From Fibrella rubiginis (GTDB lineage Bacteria > Bacteroidota > Bacteroidia > Cytophagales > Spirosomataceae), in the NCBI RefSeq assembly GCF_017353185.1, contig NZ_JAFMYV010000010.1:62001-126000 (forward strand): a DNA stretch of 64,000 nt. The letters run 5' to 3'. Under the pieces are notes generated by a model. The model made no database searches and was not told the origin of the DNA. It worked only from the letters and a program-made list of their open reading frames with translations. Made by a program: the position numbers and the translations under genes. Positions 48,355 through 57,386 of the stretch are shown in pieces; the stretch's first letter is position 1, and every line of letters starts with the position of its first letter.

Positions 48355-50505
48355 CTATCCAATTTTCATGGTTAACGCAATACGTTTACGGTTGGTATCT
48401 ACCTCCAGCACTTTCACCTGAACGGTTTGCTGCACCCGCACTACCTGATTAGGGTCCGAAATGTAGCGGTCGGCCATCTGCGACACGTGAACGAGGCCGT
48501 CCTGCTTCACGCCAACGTCCACAAAGGCACCGAAGGCAGTAATGTTGGTCACTACCCCACTCAGCACCATACCCTCGTGGAGGTCGGTGATGGTTTGCAC
48601 GCGTTTGTCGTACTCAAAAACGGTCAGGGTCTCGCGCGGGTCGCGGCCAGGCTTGGCAAGTTCGGCCAGGATGTCGGTGAGGGTAGGCAGGCCAACCGAT
48701 GCAGAGACGTAGCGTTCGGGCTTGATTTGCTGGCGCAGGTGCGGCTGCTGCATCAGGTCGGCCACGGTACAGCCCAGGTCGGCGGCTATTTTGGCTACCA
48801 GTTCGTAGCGTTCCGGGTGTACCGCCGAATTGTCGAGCGGATTTGACGGCGACGAAATACGCAGGAAACCCGCCGCCTGTTCATAGGCTTTCGGCCCCAG
48901 GCGAGGCACTTTTTTCAATTGCTCCCGCGAGGCAAACGCCCCGTGCTGTGCCCGGTAGTCGACCACGTTTTTAGCCAGTTGCGGTCCCAGCCCTGATACG
49001 TACTGCAGCAACGATGCACTGGCGGTGTTGAGCGAGACGCCCACCTGGTTCACGCAGCTTTCTACCACGTCGTCGAGGCTCTTTTTCAGGTCGTTCTGAT
49101 CTACGTCGTGCTGATACTGCCCCACGCCGATTGATTTTGGGTCGATCTTAACCAATTCCGCCAGTGGGTCCATCAGTCGGCGACCAATGCTGACGGCTCC
49201 GCGCACGGTCACGTCTTTGTCGGGAAACTCCTGTCGCGCCACCTCCGAAGCCGAATAGATCGACGCGCCCTGTTCACTCACCATCAGCGTGGGAATGCCG
49301 AGACTGAGGCTCTGGATGAACGCCTCTGTTTCGCGACCAGCAGTACCGTTGCCAATGGCTATGGCCTCAATCTTATATTGCTTTACCAGTGCGTGTACGG
49401 TTTGGGCGGCGCGTTGTTTTTCGCCTTCCGACGCAAACAGGTTCAGGACTGTATGGGTCTGCAAATGGCCCTGCGCGTCCAGACAAACCGTTTTGCAGCC
49501 GGTGCGGTAGCCGGGGTCAATGGCCATCACGCGCTTTTGTCCCAACGGCGAACTGAGCAGCAACTGCCGGAGGTTGCCCGCGAAAATGCGGATAGCTTCC
49601 TGATCGGCTTTTTCTTTAGAGAGGGCCGCAAATTCGGTTTCCAGGGCGGGCCGGAGCAGCCGTTTGTAGCTGTCCTTGATAGCGAGGCTCATCTGATCCT
49701 GACTGGCCACCGTAGCAGCCGCGTAGTTCAGGCCCAGAAACTGCCGGTCGAGTCGTTCCAGCGCGGCGGCTTCGTCAGGGGCGATACCCACGTTCAGTAT
49801 GCCTTCGGCCTCACCCCGGCGCAGGGCCAGCAGGCGGTGCGAGGGCACCTTCCGGAGCGGTTCGGCAAAATCGAAGTAGTCTTTGTATTTCTGGCCTTCG
49901 GTTTCCTTGCCCTTCTTCACCACCGACCGCACGATGGCTTCCCGCTCGAACAACAGGCGGATGCGTTGCCGGGCGTCGGCGTTGTCGCTGATGCGTTCGG
50001 CAATGATGTCGCGGGCACCCTGCAGCGCGTCGGCGATGGTGAGGGGAGCCTGCCCCGCCCCGGCGGCGGACAGATGGCGGCGGGCTGTTTGTTCGGGATT
50101 AGGATCGCGGAGGCTGAAAATACGGTCGGCGAGGGGTTCCAGTCCACGTTCAATAGCCAGCATAGCGCGGGTTTTGCGCTTCTGTTTATAGGGTAGATAC
50201 AGATCTTCTAACTCGGCAAGACTGCTGGCCGATGTGAGCTGGCGGCGCAGTTCAGGCGTAAGTTTACCCTGCTCAGCAATGCTGTTTAGGATGGCTTCAC
50301 GGCGTTTGTCGAGGGCTTGCAGGGCCACGGCCAGATCACGAATGGCGGCAATCTGTACTTCATCCAGCCCGCCGGTGGCTTCTTTGCGATAGCGGGCCAT
50401 GAAGGGAACAGTGGCCCCTTCGTCGATGAGTTGGAGGGTATTGGCAACAAACCGCCCGGACAAATTCAGGCGGTTGGCAATGGTAGTTTCGTAGAGGTGA
50501 GGCAT
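48355..50505 (-). CDS. tex: Tex family transcriptional accessory protein
   Basis: A 716-residue nucleic-acid binding protein. Order: Tex N-terminal helical domain, YqgF/RNase H-like domain (about 320-450, with VMAIDPGYRTGCKTVCLD), helix-hairpin-helix segments (ASLLQYVSGLGPQLAKNVV and KVPRLGPKAYEQAAGFLRI) and a C-terminal S1 domain (about 640-714, GVVTNITAFGAFVDVGVKQD). Full length for the family. Tex affects transcript stability or transcription termination; the exact role is not settled. The neighbour upstream is a PIN toxin gene. Confidence 0.94.
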   Translation of the reverse strand: MPHLYETTIANRLNLSGRFVANTLQLIDEGATVPFMARYRKEATGGLDEVQIAAIRDLAVALQALDKRREAILNSIAEQGKLTPELRRQLTSASSLAELEDLYLPYKQKRKTRAMLAIERGLEPLADRIFSLRDPNPEQTARRHLSAAGAGQAPLTIADALQGARDIIAERISDNADARQRIRLLFEREAIVRSVVKKGKETEGQKYKDYFDFAEPLRKVPSHRLLALRRGEAEGILNVGIAPDEAAALERLDRQFLGLNYAAATVASQDQMSLAIKDSYKRLLRPALETEFAALSKEKADQEAIRIFAGNLRQLLLSSPLGQKRVMAIDPGYRTGCKTVCLDAQGHLQTHTVLNLFASEGEKQRAAQTVHALVKQYKIEAIAIGNGTAGRETEAFIQSLSLGIPTLMVSEQGASIYSASEVARQEFPDKDVTVRGAVSIGRRLMDPLAELVKIDPKSIGVGQYQHDVDQNDLKKSLDDVVESCVNQVGVSLNTASASLLQYVSGLGPQLAKNVVDYRAQHGAFASREQLKKVPRLGPKAYEQAAGFLRISSPSNPLDNSAVHPERYELVAKIAADLGCTVADLMQQPHLRQQIKPERYVSASVGLPTLTDILAELAKPGRDPRETLTVFEYDKRVQTITDLHEGMVLSGVVTNITAFGAFVDVGVKQDGLVHVSQMADRYISDPNQVVRVQQTVQVKVLEVDTNRKRIALTMKIG

Positions 50506-50603
50506 TAAAAAAGTGTACTGTTTTCAGTTTGCCGTTTTCAGTTGCGTTTCGGCCTATTAGCTGACGGGTAGGTTTACATGCTTGATAGAGCCGAATGACC
50601 AGG

Positions 50604-50987
50604 TTACTCACCGGTAAGGATACTTTCCAGCGAGATCACGGTAAGCCCATCAATCGATAAAAAATCGGCGGTATTGTGGGTCACTACGGGCAGGTTATGA
50701 ATGAGCGCAGTGGCGGCGATAATCGCATCGCCAAGTGAGCGTTTGCGCTGCTGACGGAGCCGGATAGCTAGTTGAATGACATCAGAGGTAATCGAGATAG
50801 TCTGCGTATTTGAAAAGAAATCGCTGAAATCTTCTCTGTCACCATCTGCAAGTTTATGATAACCCAGTACCTCGACCTGTGAAATAGCCGATACGCTAAA
50901 GGTGACACCTGGCTGTTTTAACCAAGCTATCAGAGAGTCATAGCCGGGTTGATTTGAATAAATAATGATATTGCTGTCCAAAATCAT
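50604..50987 (-). CDS. PIN-domain toxin (VapC-like)
   Basis: A 127-residue putative RNase. The four acidic residues of the PIN active site are present: D4 (MILDSNIII), E39 (SQVEVLGY), D87 (SLGDAIIAA) and D108 (HNTADF). It follows the upstream gene with a 4-base overlap (ATGA), the standard arrangement of an antitoxin-toxin operon. Cleaves RNA, probably tRNA or mRNA, when free of its antitoxin; the target is not known. Confidence 0.88.
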   Translation of the reverse strand: MILDSNIIIYSNQPGYDSLIAWLKQPGVTFSVSAISQVEVLGYHKLADGDREDFSDFFSNTQTISITSDVIQLAIRLRQQRKRSLGDAIIAATALIHNLPVVTHNTADFLSIDGLTVISLESILTGE

Positions 50988-51250
50988 TCTTCCCGACCAT
51001 CAAGCACCCGATCCCAACTACGTATTTCCCGCTGCCACTCGGAAGCATCGCCAAATGATGAAGCGCCGCCGCGGGCAGCCAACCGTTGCAATGCCGCGAG
51101 GGCACGCTGTTTTTTCGCCTCCTGGTCCTCATCTGCCAACGACTTTTGCTGCTCGTCTTTCGCTACCACCCGCCCGTGAACACTAGGTAGCAATTCGATC
51201 AACCGTGCTTCGTCTTCGGCTGTTTCCAAGACTATTGTTACAACGACCAT
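50984..51250 (-). CDS. Antitoxin of the PIN-domain toxin
   Basis: An 88-residue protein whose gene overlaps the toxin gene by 4 bases. The N terminus (MVVVTIVLETAEDEARLIELLPSV) is a short beta-helix part and the rest is charged and helical (KDEQQKSLADEDQEAKKQRALAALQRLAARGG), typical of a DNA-binding end plus a toxin-wrapping tail. No VapB AbrB-type motif is evident, so the DNA-binding family is unassigned. Role rests on gene order and size. Confidence 0.78.
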   Translation of the reverse strand: MVVVTIVLETAEDEARLIELLPSVHGRVVAKDEQQKSLADEDQEAKKQRALAALQRLAARGGASSFGDASEWQREIRSWDRVLDGREE

Positions 51251-51293
51251 AGTTGTCTTTTTTGTGAAGATAACGCTTTTGTCAGCTTGTTGA

Positions 51294-52571
51294 TTACCCC
51301 TCTAGTGAAGCTAACCGAATGCTTACGGCGCGTTTGTGGGCTTCCAATGACTCAGCTTCAGCCATTACTTCCACTACCGGGCCAACATGTTTGATTCCTT
51401 CTTTGGTGATGTTTTGCACCGTAATTTTTTTGACGAAACTATCCAGCGACACGCCGCTGTAAGCCCGCGCAAAGCCGTTGGTGGGCAGGGTGTGGTTGGT
51501 GCCCGAGGCGTAGTCACCCGCCGATTCGGGGGTGTAGTTACCCAGGAAAATAGACCCCGCATTGGTGATCTCGTCAGCCACAGATTCGGCGTTGGCAACG
51601 CTGAGAATCAGGTGTTCGGCGGCGTATTGGTTCAGCAGATCAACCGCATCGGCGTGGGTGTCGACCAGGATGGCCTTACTGTTTTCGATGGCTTTGGCGG
51701 CCAGCTCGCGGCGGGGCAGCCGGCTCATCTGCGAATCCAAAACGAGGTTCACGGATGCCAGCAACTTCTTGCTTGTCGATACCAAAATCACCTGACTGTC
51801 GGCGCCGTGTTCGGCCTGCGAGAGCAGATCGGCAGCTACGAAAGCAGGTACGGCGGTGTCGTCGGCATACACGGCCACTTCACTTGGTCCGGCGGGCATG
51901 TCGATGGCCGTGCCTTCTTTCGATACTAGTACCTTGGCGGTAGTAACGTACTGATTACCAGGCCCAAAAATTTTGAATACTTGTGGAATAGTGTCTGTTC
52001 CGTAGGCCATTGCGGCAATAGCCTGCGCGCCGCCAATGCGGAAAACCTTGGTGACGCCCACCAGCTTGGCGGCAAAATAGATGGCCGGGTGGTTACTGGG
52101 CGAACATAACACCACCTCACGGCAACCAGCCAGCTGCGCCGGGACACCCAGCATCAGCACCGTGCTAAACAACGGAGCCGTACCGCCGGGAATGTAAATA
52201 CCGACCTTGTCGATAGCCACGCTCTTGCGCCAGCAGGTCACGCCAGGCATGGTCTCGATCTTCTGAACAGGCTGTTGCTGGGCTTCGTGAAACAGCCGGA
52301 TGTTCCTGTAAGCCTGCCGGATAGCGGCCTTCAGCTCATCGCTGAGTTGTGCTTCGGCGGCGTCGATTTCGTCAGGGGAAACCGCCAGACCTTTGGCCGA
52401 CAAGTCTACTTTATCGAGGCGGGCGGTGAGCTCAATCAGGGCTGCGTCGCCCCGGGTACGTACCTGTTCCAGAATGGGGGTCACTATACCTTCAATCTGC
52501 GCCGATGATTGCATGGGCCGGGCTAATAATCCGTGCCAGTCAGATCGGGCGGGGAAGGGTATTATTTGCAT
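51294..52571 (-). CDS. hisD: Histidinol dehydrogenase
   Basis: Zn-dependent NAD oxidoreductase of the last two steps of histidine synthesis, cytoplasmic. The 425-residue protein contains the NAD-binding segment (IYIPGGTAPLFSTVLM), FRIGGAQAIAAMAYGTDTIP, the Zn-binding AEHGADSQV (about 250-258) and LPTNGFARAYSGVSLDSFVK split over the active site near 362. Length is standard. Other his genes are not adjacent in this window, so the pathway is dispersed or lies elsewhere. No promoter motif is clear in the 52572-52733 gap, which I cannot annotate further. Confidence 0.95.
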   Translation of the reverse strand: MQIIPFPARSDWHGLLARPMQSSAQIEGIVTPILEQVRTRGDAALIELTARLDKVDLSAKGLAVSPDEIDAAEAQLSDELKAAIRQAYRNIRLFHEAQQQPVQKIETMPGVTCWRKSVAIDKVGIYIPGGTAPLFSTVLMLGVPAQLAGCREVVLCSPSNHPAIYFAAKLVGVTKVFRIGGAQAIAAMAYGTDTIPQVFKIFGPGNQYVTTAKVLVSKEGTAIDMPAGPSEVAVYADDTAVPAFVAADLLSQAEHGADSQVILVSTSKKLLASVNLVLDSQMSRLPRRELAAKAIENSKAILVDTHADAVDLLNQYAAEHLILSVANAESVADEITNAGSIFLGNYTPESAGDYASGTNHTLPTNGFARAYSGVSLDSFVKKITVQNITKEGIKHVGPVVEVMAEAESLEAHKRAVSIRLASLEG

Positions 52572-52733
52572 AGATGTAGTTTGTCGTGAGTCAGTAATCG
52601 TAGGTCACAAGGGGGCCGTCCTAAAACGGCTTTCCATTAACAGCGCAAGTTGAGCATGAATCGGGCCAGGGCCAAATTCAGCACAGGCGCTGTCGTTGAT
52701 CAGGCAAAGGCAGAAACTATGGGTTAGGGCCGA

Positions 52734-53045
52734 TCACGCAAGATGCGGCTTCACAGCAGCTTCCAGTTTATGGAGTGGCTGGGCACCCGTTTGCCGCCAT
52801 ACCACTTTGCCGTCTTTGAATAAAATCAAGGTGGGTATGCTCTGAATCTGATACTTATCGGCAGCCGCGCGGCTGCGGTCTATATCAACTTTCACGATTT
52901 TGAGCTTATCGCCCGTACGGTCGGCAAGTTGTTTCAGCGTGGGGGCCATCGCTTTGCAGGGGCCGCACCAGTCGGCATAAAAATCAACCAATACGGGTTG
53001 ACCGCTTTTGATTAGTTCGCTAAAGGGAAGTGGAGCCTTATTCAT
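52734..53045 (-). CDS. Thioredoxin
   Basis: A 104-residue cytoplasmic disulfide reductase with the active site YADWCGPCKAM and the conserved cis-Pro segment IQSIPTLILFKDG. The ATG at 53045 gives the family length. The longer ORF from 53180 adds a hydrophobic N terminus that is translated purine-rich repeat, so it is not used; an intermediate ATG at 53090 is possible. The gene is immediately downstream of the long heptad repeat at 53104. Confidence 0.92.
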   Translation of the reverse strand: MNKAPLPFSELIKSGQPVLVDFYADWCGPCKAMAPTLKQLADRTGDKLKIVKVDIDRSRAAADKYQIQSIPTLILFKDGKVVWRQTGAQPLHKLEAAVKPHLA

Positions 53046-53103
53046 GTTCGTTGTTTCTAGTAAAACCGGTCCATCCGGGGCAACGTTCATTTTTACGGAC
53101 CAG

Positions 53104-53270
53104 GAGTAAAGAGCTAAGAGATGAGAAGCAAGAGGTAAGAAGCAAGAGATGAGAAGTAAGAAACAAGAAGTAAGAAACAAGAAGCAGAAAAGGGTAACCT
53201 CTTATCTCTAGCTTCTTGTTTCTTACTTCTCGCTTCTTACTTCTCATCTCTTGCTTCTCATCTCTTCCTT
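53104..53270. repeat. Long imperfect inverted repeat of YRAGARR heptamers
   Basis: About 10 purine-rich heptamers (for example TGAGAAG, CAAGAGG, TAAGAAG, CAAGAGA, TGAGAAG, TAAGAAA, CAAGAAG) at 53119-53188, facing a run of pyrimidine-rich complements at 53200-53270. The two halves can pair over most of their length. One strand is nearly all purine. Together with the terminator at 53363 this accounts for the 376-base gap between the thioredoxin and AraC-type genes. Confidence 0.8.
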
Positions 53271-53362
53271 ATCCAATTCAACATTTTCTGAAAAATAAAC
53301 CGACAATGTGCCAACCCTGAAACCTTTTGCGGATCATGATGGTTTACCTGTCATATACCAGC

Positions 53363-53398
53363 AAGAAGCCCCGGCAGTGACCTGTCGGGGCTTTTTCT
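53363..53398 (-). terminator. GC-rich terminator hairpin before the AraC-type regulator gene end
   Basis: AGAAGCCCCGGCAG pairs with CTGTCGGGGCTT (one mismatch). T-run on the plus strand; on the minus strand it is the stem after the regulator stop (53422). It probably terminates the regulator transcript, though its T-run points the other way. Confidence 0.6.
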
Positions 53399-53421
53399 AT
53401 GCTGCATGTTGCGCCCTGCTT

Positions 53422-54630
53422 TCAACCTAACGCCCGCTGCTCACTTGCGAAGGCTTTCGGTAGCGAACCTGTCTTTTTCTTGAACGCCCGATTGAACGTA
53501 GCCTTGGAATTGAACCCACAGTTGAGGGCAATGCCCAACAGACTTAGGTGCTGATTTTGGGGCTTTTTAACCGCCTCCTTAAAGGCTTCAACGCGGTAGC
53601 TATTCACAAAATCATTGAAGTTCTGGCCCACGCCCGCGTTGATCACCTGCGAAAGCACCACCGGATTTGTTCGTAACCGCCGGGCCAGGTCAGCCAGCGA
53701 CAGTTCGGGTTCCAGGTAGGGCTTCTCGATAAGCATGTCGTTCAGCAGCTTTTCATACAGGGGAACCAGCTCAACGGGTAATGCAGTACCACTATCTACC
53801 TGGCTATCAGCTAGTTTATTCAGGTAGATGGGCTCCGCTGCAACCGCTAAGACAGGTATGGTTTCGGCTACCACTACGGCTTCTGCGGGGTGAAACAGCA
53901 GGTGACGCGTGGTTTGTGGCTGGGCATAGCCTGTGATACTGGCGTAATAAATCAGCACCACCGTGGCCAGGTCGTCCCACCAGTTTTGCCAGTACGACAG
54001 GCCATACAACAAACTCAACACAGTCATCAGCAGCGATAATACCGCCGTGACCGTTAGTCCGGTCAGGAAGTTGCGAAACCACCGGAAACTGATAATCTCA
54101 GTGTCAGAAAATTGCGTCTTTATCCAGTCCCGATACGCTCTGTATAGCCCCAGGGCCCGGTAGAGGTAGTATAACTGCGAGGCTATACTGGCCACAAACA
54201 GCATGTCGCTGATGTAGTAGGGATCATGGACGGTGCGTTCCCAGTAAATGACAAAGTCATGCCCAAACGAAAAGACGACAACCCGGTAGATGGTCTCGAT
54301 CAGGAAGGGGAGGGCATGGACCAAATCGGCTTTGGTGAAGCGGAAATCGGCATTTACCTGACTTTTGAGGTAGAAATAGCAGAGCGGTGGAAACAGTAAT
54401 CCCAGCCCGCGGGGCAGGAATTCGAGTTGTCGCCAGAGGATTTCAACGCCACCAAACCCCAGCATATAGTCCCAGATGTTGAAGCAGCAACCTACCAGTA
54501 CCCACCCCAGCAGGATGTCTGACAGCCGTTCTTCGCGCCGCCCACGTACCCAGAGTAATATGGCGTATACCCACCCCTGCACAAACCCAAATAGCAATGG
54601 TACCGAATAGATGTTGAAGTGGAAATCCAT
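53422..54630 (-). CDS. Membrane-bound AraC-family regulator
   Basis: A 402-residue regulator. Residues 1-235 contain about six to seven TM helices (LLFGFVQGWVYAILLWV first), and residues about 295-400 hold an AraC/XylS DNA-binding domain with two helix-turn-helices (LSLADLARRLRTNPVVLSQVIN and LLGIALNCGFNSKATFNRAFKK). Such 7TM-AraC proteins sense an envelope or membrane signal directly. It is cotranscribed with the exported gene at 54661 (30 bases apart). A second protein of the same build is at 58151-59320. Confidence 0.85.
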   Translation of the reverse strand: MDFHFNIYSVPLLFGFVQGWVYAILLWVRGRREERLSDILLGWVLVGCCFNIWDYMLGFGGVEILWRQLEFLPRGLGLLFPPLCYFYLKSQVNADFRFTKADLVHALPFLIETIYRVVVFSFGHDFVIYWERTVHDPYYISDMLFVASIASQLYYLYRALGLYRAYRDWIKTQFSDTEIISFRWFRNFLTGLTVTAVLSLLMTVLSLLYGLSYWQNWWDDLATVVLIYYASITGYAQPQTTRHLLFHPAEAVVVAETIPVLAVAAEPIYLNKLADSQVDSGTALPVELVPLYEKLLNDMLIEKPYLEPELSLADLARRLRTNPVVLSQVINAGVGQNFNDFVNSYRVEAFKEAVKKPQNQHLSLLGIALNCGFNSKATFNRAFKKKTGSLPKAFASEQRALG

Positions 54631-54660
54631 GAGGCGGCTTGTTTAGCACGGCGTAACAAG

Positions 54661-55320
54661 TTAGTCTGCGATGTTGAACGTCTTTCCGGCATCTTCTTTC
54701 GTCACGGTAAGAAATGGCTTACCGTTATCGAGACGCTTACCACTCATGACGATATCGACCTGCGCATTGTCGGCCAGGTAAAGTTTGGTGCCTGTCGGAA
54801 AATTCTGTCCTGAGTAACCATAAGGTCCCATCATGAAAATGTGGGTGCTGTTGCCTGTTTGGTTGGGTTCGTAAGAAATCAGCGCTACTTTTCTGGGCAG
54901 CAGGCTGTTATTGCGCAGCCTGAAGCTAACCATATTGGGGTTGACGGGCTTAACTCGTTCGGTGTACACCGTTTTGCCAGCGTCATTGGCCGTTACCGTC
55001 AGGATGTAGCTGTCGTTGGTTTCACCATCGCTGCTGAAATAAAGTTTCGTGCCTACGGGCCAGTTTTTGGGCACCGCCTCGTTGCGGTTCATCGTAAACC
55101 CATAGGCAATACCTGGACCGTAGGCCCGGAACATACAATGGCGGCCAGTGGTATTTTTCAACGAAAAAGAAACGCGCTCGGCAGAGGCAGGCAACGGTGG
55201 GGGTATCTCAGCCGGTTGGTTTGGTTGTCCCGGCTGAGCCGACGTTGATTGGGCTGGCGCATTGGTGAACAGGGCAAAACACAAGAGTATATTGGCGAGA
55301 TACAACATGCAGGTTTTCAT
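54661..55320 (-). CDS. Exported protein with two internal repeats
   Basis: A 219-residue exported protein (signal peptide 1-23, NAPAQ). Residues about 49-125 and 130-215 are diverged copies of one unit: VSFSLKNTTG, VGTKLYFSSDGE, LTVTANDAGKTV in the first and VSFRLRNNS, TGTKLYLADNAQ, LTVTKEDAGKTF in the second. I do not recognise the family. The gene is 30 bases upstream of the membrane AraC gene and probably in its operon, so it may be the ligand-binding or signal protein of that regulator (inference). Confidence 0.7.
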   Translation of the reverse strand: MKTCMLYLANILLCFALFTNAPAQSTSAQPGQPNQPAEIPPPLPASAERVSFSLKNTTGRHCMFRAYGPGIAYGFTMNRNEAVPKNWPVGTKLYFSSDGETNDSYILTVTANDAGKTVYTERVKPVNPNMVSFRLRNNSLLPRKVALISYEPNQTGNSTHIFMMGPYGYSGQNFPTGTKLYLADNAQVDIVMSGKRLDNGKPFLTVTKEDAGKTFNIAD

Positions 55321-55423
55321 GGTCTTTGTGCGGTTGGTTTACGTTTAAATCACCGGACAAAGGTGTTTGTCAGAGTGCCACCAGTCGTCGCAAAAGAAAA
55401 TTGAGACGTATCAGATTATGACG

Positions 55424-55500
55424 TGAGACGCAAGAAGTAAGACGCAAGAAACAAGAAGGTGTTAGTAATCTACGCTTCTTATCTTACTTCTTGCGTCTCA
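55424..55500. repeat. Inverted repeat of YAAGANG heptamers
   Basis: Left 55424-55458 reads TGAGACG, CAAGAAG, TAAGACG, CAAGAAA, CAAGAAG. The complement of 55475-55500 reads TGAGACG, CAAGAAG, TAAGATA. The first two units are exact complements; copy number then differs. It ends 3 bases before the stop codon of the MpaB-like gene. Confidence 0.8.
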
Positions 55501-55503
55501 TTT

Positions 55504-56295
55504 CTATCTATCAAGTGCCTGAATGCGAGCTAGGTAGGCTGTAGGGAGGAGTATACGCTGCACGGCAGATCGAAGCCGGAAGGTATTGGCGAGGCCGTAG
55601 AGCCAGAGTGTTTTAGCCAGCAGCGGGCGGGTAGGTAGGTCGAGCAGTTGCCGAACATGGTCGGGTACCAGCAGGGCCTGTGCCTGCCGGAGCAGGTTGT
55701 ACCGCCAGCCGCCGAGTTCTTCTTCGTAGCGTTGAAACAGCTTGTCGGTGAAGGTGCTGCGGGCTAGATCTGTGTCGAGGTGCCGCGCCCGGTCGGGGAG
55801 CCAGTCGGCGTAATTAGTAGGAAGATCGGGTACACCCATACCGAGGCCAACCTGATAAAAGGTGTCGAAGAGTTCGCCGCGTTCGGCGTCGGTGAGGGGG
55901 CGGTGTAGCAGTGCGTAGGCCCGCTCCGAATAGTCGATGAGCATATACAGCACGTCGCGGTAGGCCCAGTCGGGAATGGCGTAACCGCGTTTGCTTTCTA
56001 CCCCGGCATGGATACTAGCCATGCGCCCCACCGCCTGCCGGGCTTCTGCGTCACTCGAAAACACGATCTGCTGCGCGTACTGCACCGTCGAGAAAAGCCG
56101 CCCGATGGGGTCTGCGGGTAGTTTTCCGGTGAAAAACAGCCAGTCGACGGCCTTGTTGAGGGCAAACTCCGCCGCCGACCCCGCAAAAATCAGCAGGATG
56201 ACGTCGGCATCGCCCCAAATACGGCGCACAATGGATTGATGAGGAACGAAGGGTGGCATTGGTGGGGTAGCTTCTTTGTCAAAATAACGCGCCAA
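55504..56295 (-). CDS. Oxygenase MpaB (DUF2236) family protein
   Basis: A 263-residue soluble protein of the DUF2236 family, related to latex-clearing and MpaB-type heme oxygenases. Visible features: an N-terminal IVRRIWGDADVILLIFAGSAAEF, VQYAQQIVF, HAGVESKRGYAIPDWAYRDVLYMLI and a C-terminal LARSTFTDKLFQRYEEELGGW. Heme ligands cannot be assigned with confidence by eye. It is divergent from the alpha/beta hydrolase gene at 56400. Confidence 0.8.
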   Translation of the reverse strand: MARYFDKEATPPMPPFVPHQSIVRRIWGDADVILLIFAGSAAEFALNKAVDWLFFTGKLPADPIGRLFSTVQYAQQIVFSSDAEARQAVGRMASIHAGVESKRGYAIPDWAYRDVLYMLIDYSERAYALLHRPLTDAERGELFDTFYQVGLGMGVPDLPTNYADWLPDRARHLDTDLARSTFTDKLFQRYEEELGGWRYNLLRQAQALLVPDHVRQLLDLPTRPLLAKTLWLYGLANTFRLRSAVQRILLPTAYLARIQALDR

Positions 56296-56399
56296 CTGAA
56301 TGTGCTGTTACACAGTCGGGTAGTTTTACCAAAAATCTGAATAGGTCTTACCCAATGGGGATAGTCGACTGGTGTTGGTGCCCGGCCTACCGTTGCGGC

Positions 56400-57386
56400 A
56401 TGATTGATACTAGCCAACTTCGCCATCTGCTGGCCGTCGTCGGCCTGAGCAGCTTCTTGCTAAGCTGCCGGTCCGAATCCCTCGAACGGGTTGGGGCGCT
56501 GGTGCCGCCCACGGCCGACCAGGACCCCTCCCTGCCTCAACTTACGGTGACGGTAGCGGGGCATCGGCGGGCGCTGCATCTGCAAACATTCGGCAGTCCG
56601 CAACAGCCCGTTGCTTTCGTACTGCCCGGCGGGCCGGGGGCTGATTTTCGATTATTATTGCCCCTGAAAGCGCTCAGCGACCACTATTACGTGGTGATGT
56701 GGGACCCGCGCGGCGCTGGTCTGTCTGAGCGCGTAAGCCGGGCAGAACTGACCATCGACAGCTATGTAGACGAAATCGACGCGGTTAAAAAAGCCCTGTC
56801 GCCTGGCCGTCCCGTTACGCTGATTGGCCACTCATTTGGGGCTATGATGTCGTTGCGCTACGCGGCCCGACACCCGCAACAGATTACCCAGCTGGTGCTG
56901 ATCGAGCCAGGCCCCATCACGGACTCAGGCCGAAAAGCGTATAACGGTGGGAGTGTAAACTGGCTCGACGGACAGGATTTTTTCTGGCAAAATCAACTCC
57001 TGACGTCCAGCGACCACGCCACTGCCGACTACAAAGCCATCAGCCTGTTGCCCGGTGCCCTGCGCACGTTCACCTGCACGGGAGACCGGCTAAACGAACC
57101 GCTCTGGCGATTTGGGGCCTACCAGTACTACGTGCTCACCCAAACGTCGGCGGGGGCGGGCGATGATGACTGGCTGGCACAGCTGCCGCAGTTCACTGGC
57201 CCCGTACTGATTCTGGCGGGTACGTGCGGGGCGGCCCGCACCGACTTTCAGCGGCTATATAACCTGCCCGTGCTGCCTGGCGCAACGCTCGACACCATTC
57301 CGGGGGCGGGCCATATCACGCTATTTCTGAATTATAGTGGGCAAACGCTGCAACGCCTTCGTACCGCTTTACTGGCTTACCAATGA
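56400..57386 (+). CDS. Alpha/beta hydrolase lipoprotein
   Basis: A serine hydrolase of about 328 residues. The ATG at 56400 gives a lipoprotein signal (LLAVVGLSSFLLSC); an ATG at 56355 gives a longer leader. Visible: VLPGGPGADFRLL (an HGGPG-like oxyanion segment), WDPRGAGLS, nucleophile elbow LIGHSFGAMMSLRYA (Ser near residue 145) and a final GAGHITLF with the catalytic His. Pattern resembles proline iminopeptidases and related esterases; substrate unknown. Its stop overlaps the start of the next gene by four bases (ATGA). Confidence 0.85.
   Translation: MIDTSQLRHLLAVVGLSSFLLSCRSESLERVGALVPPTADQDPSLPQLTVTVAGHRRALHLQTFGSPQQPVAFVLPGGPGADFRLLLPLKALSDHYYVVMWDPRGAGLSERVSRAELTIDSYVDEIDAVKKALSPGRPVTLIGHSFGAMMSLRYAARHPQQITQLVLIEPGPITDSGRKAYNGGSVNWLDGQDFFWQNQLLTSSDHATADYKAISLLPGALRTFTCTGDRLNEPLWRFGAYQYYVLTQTSAGAGDDDWLAQLPQFTGPVLILAGTCGAARTDFQRLYNLPVLPGATLDTIPGAGHITLFLNYSGQTLQRLRTALLAYQ

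Noticed and set aside
53046..53180. Hydrophobic signal-like N terminus of thioredoxin
   Set aside because: It comes from the pyrimidine-rich repeat, not from a conserved leader; the standard start is at 53045.
53104..53270. CRISPR array
   Set aside because: Repeats are 7 bp, degenerate and adjacent, with no unique spacers and no cas genes.
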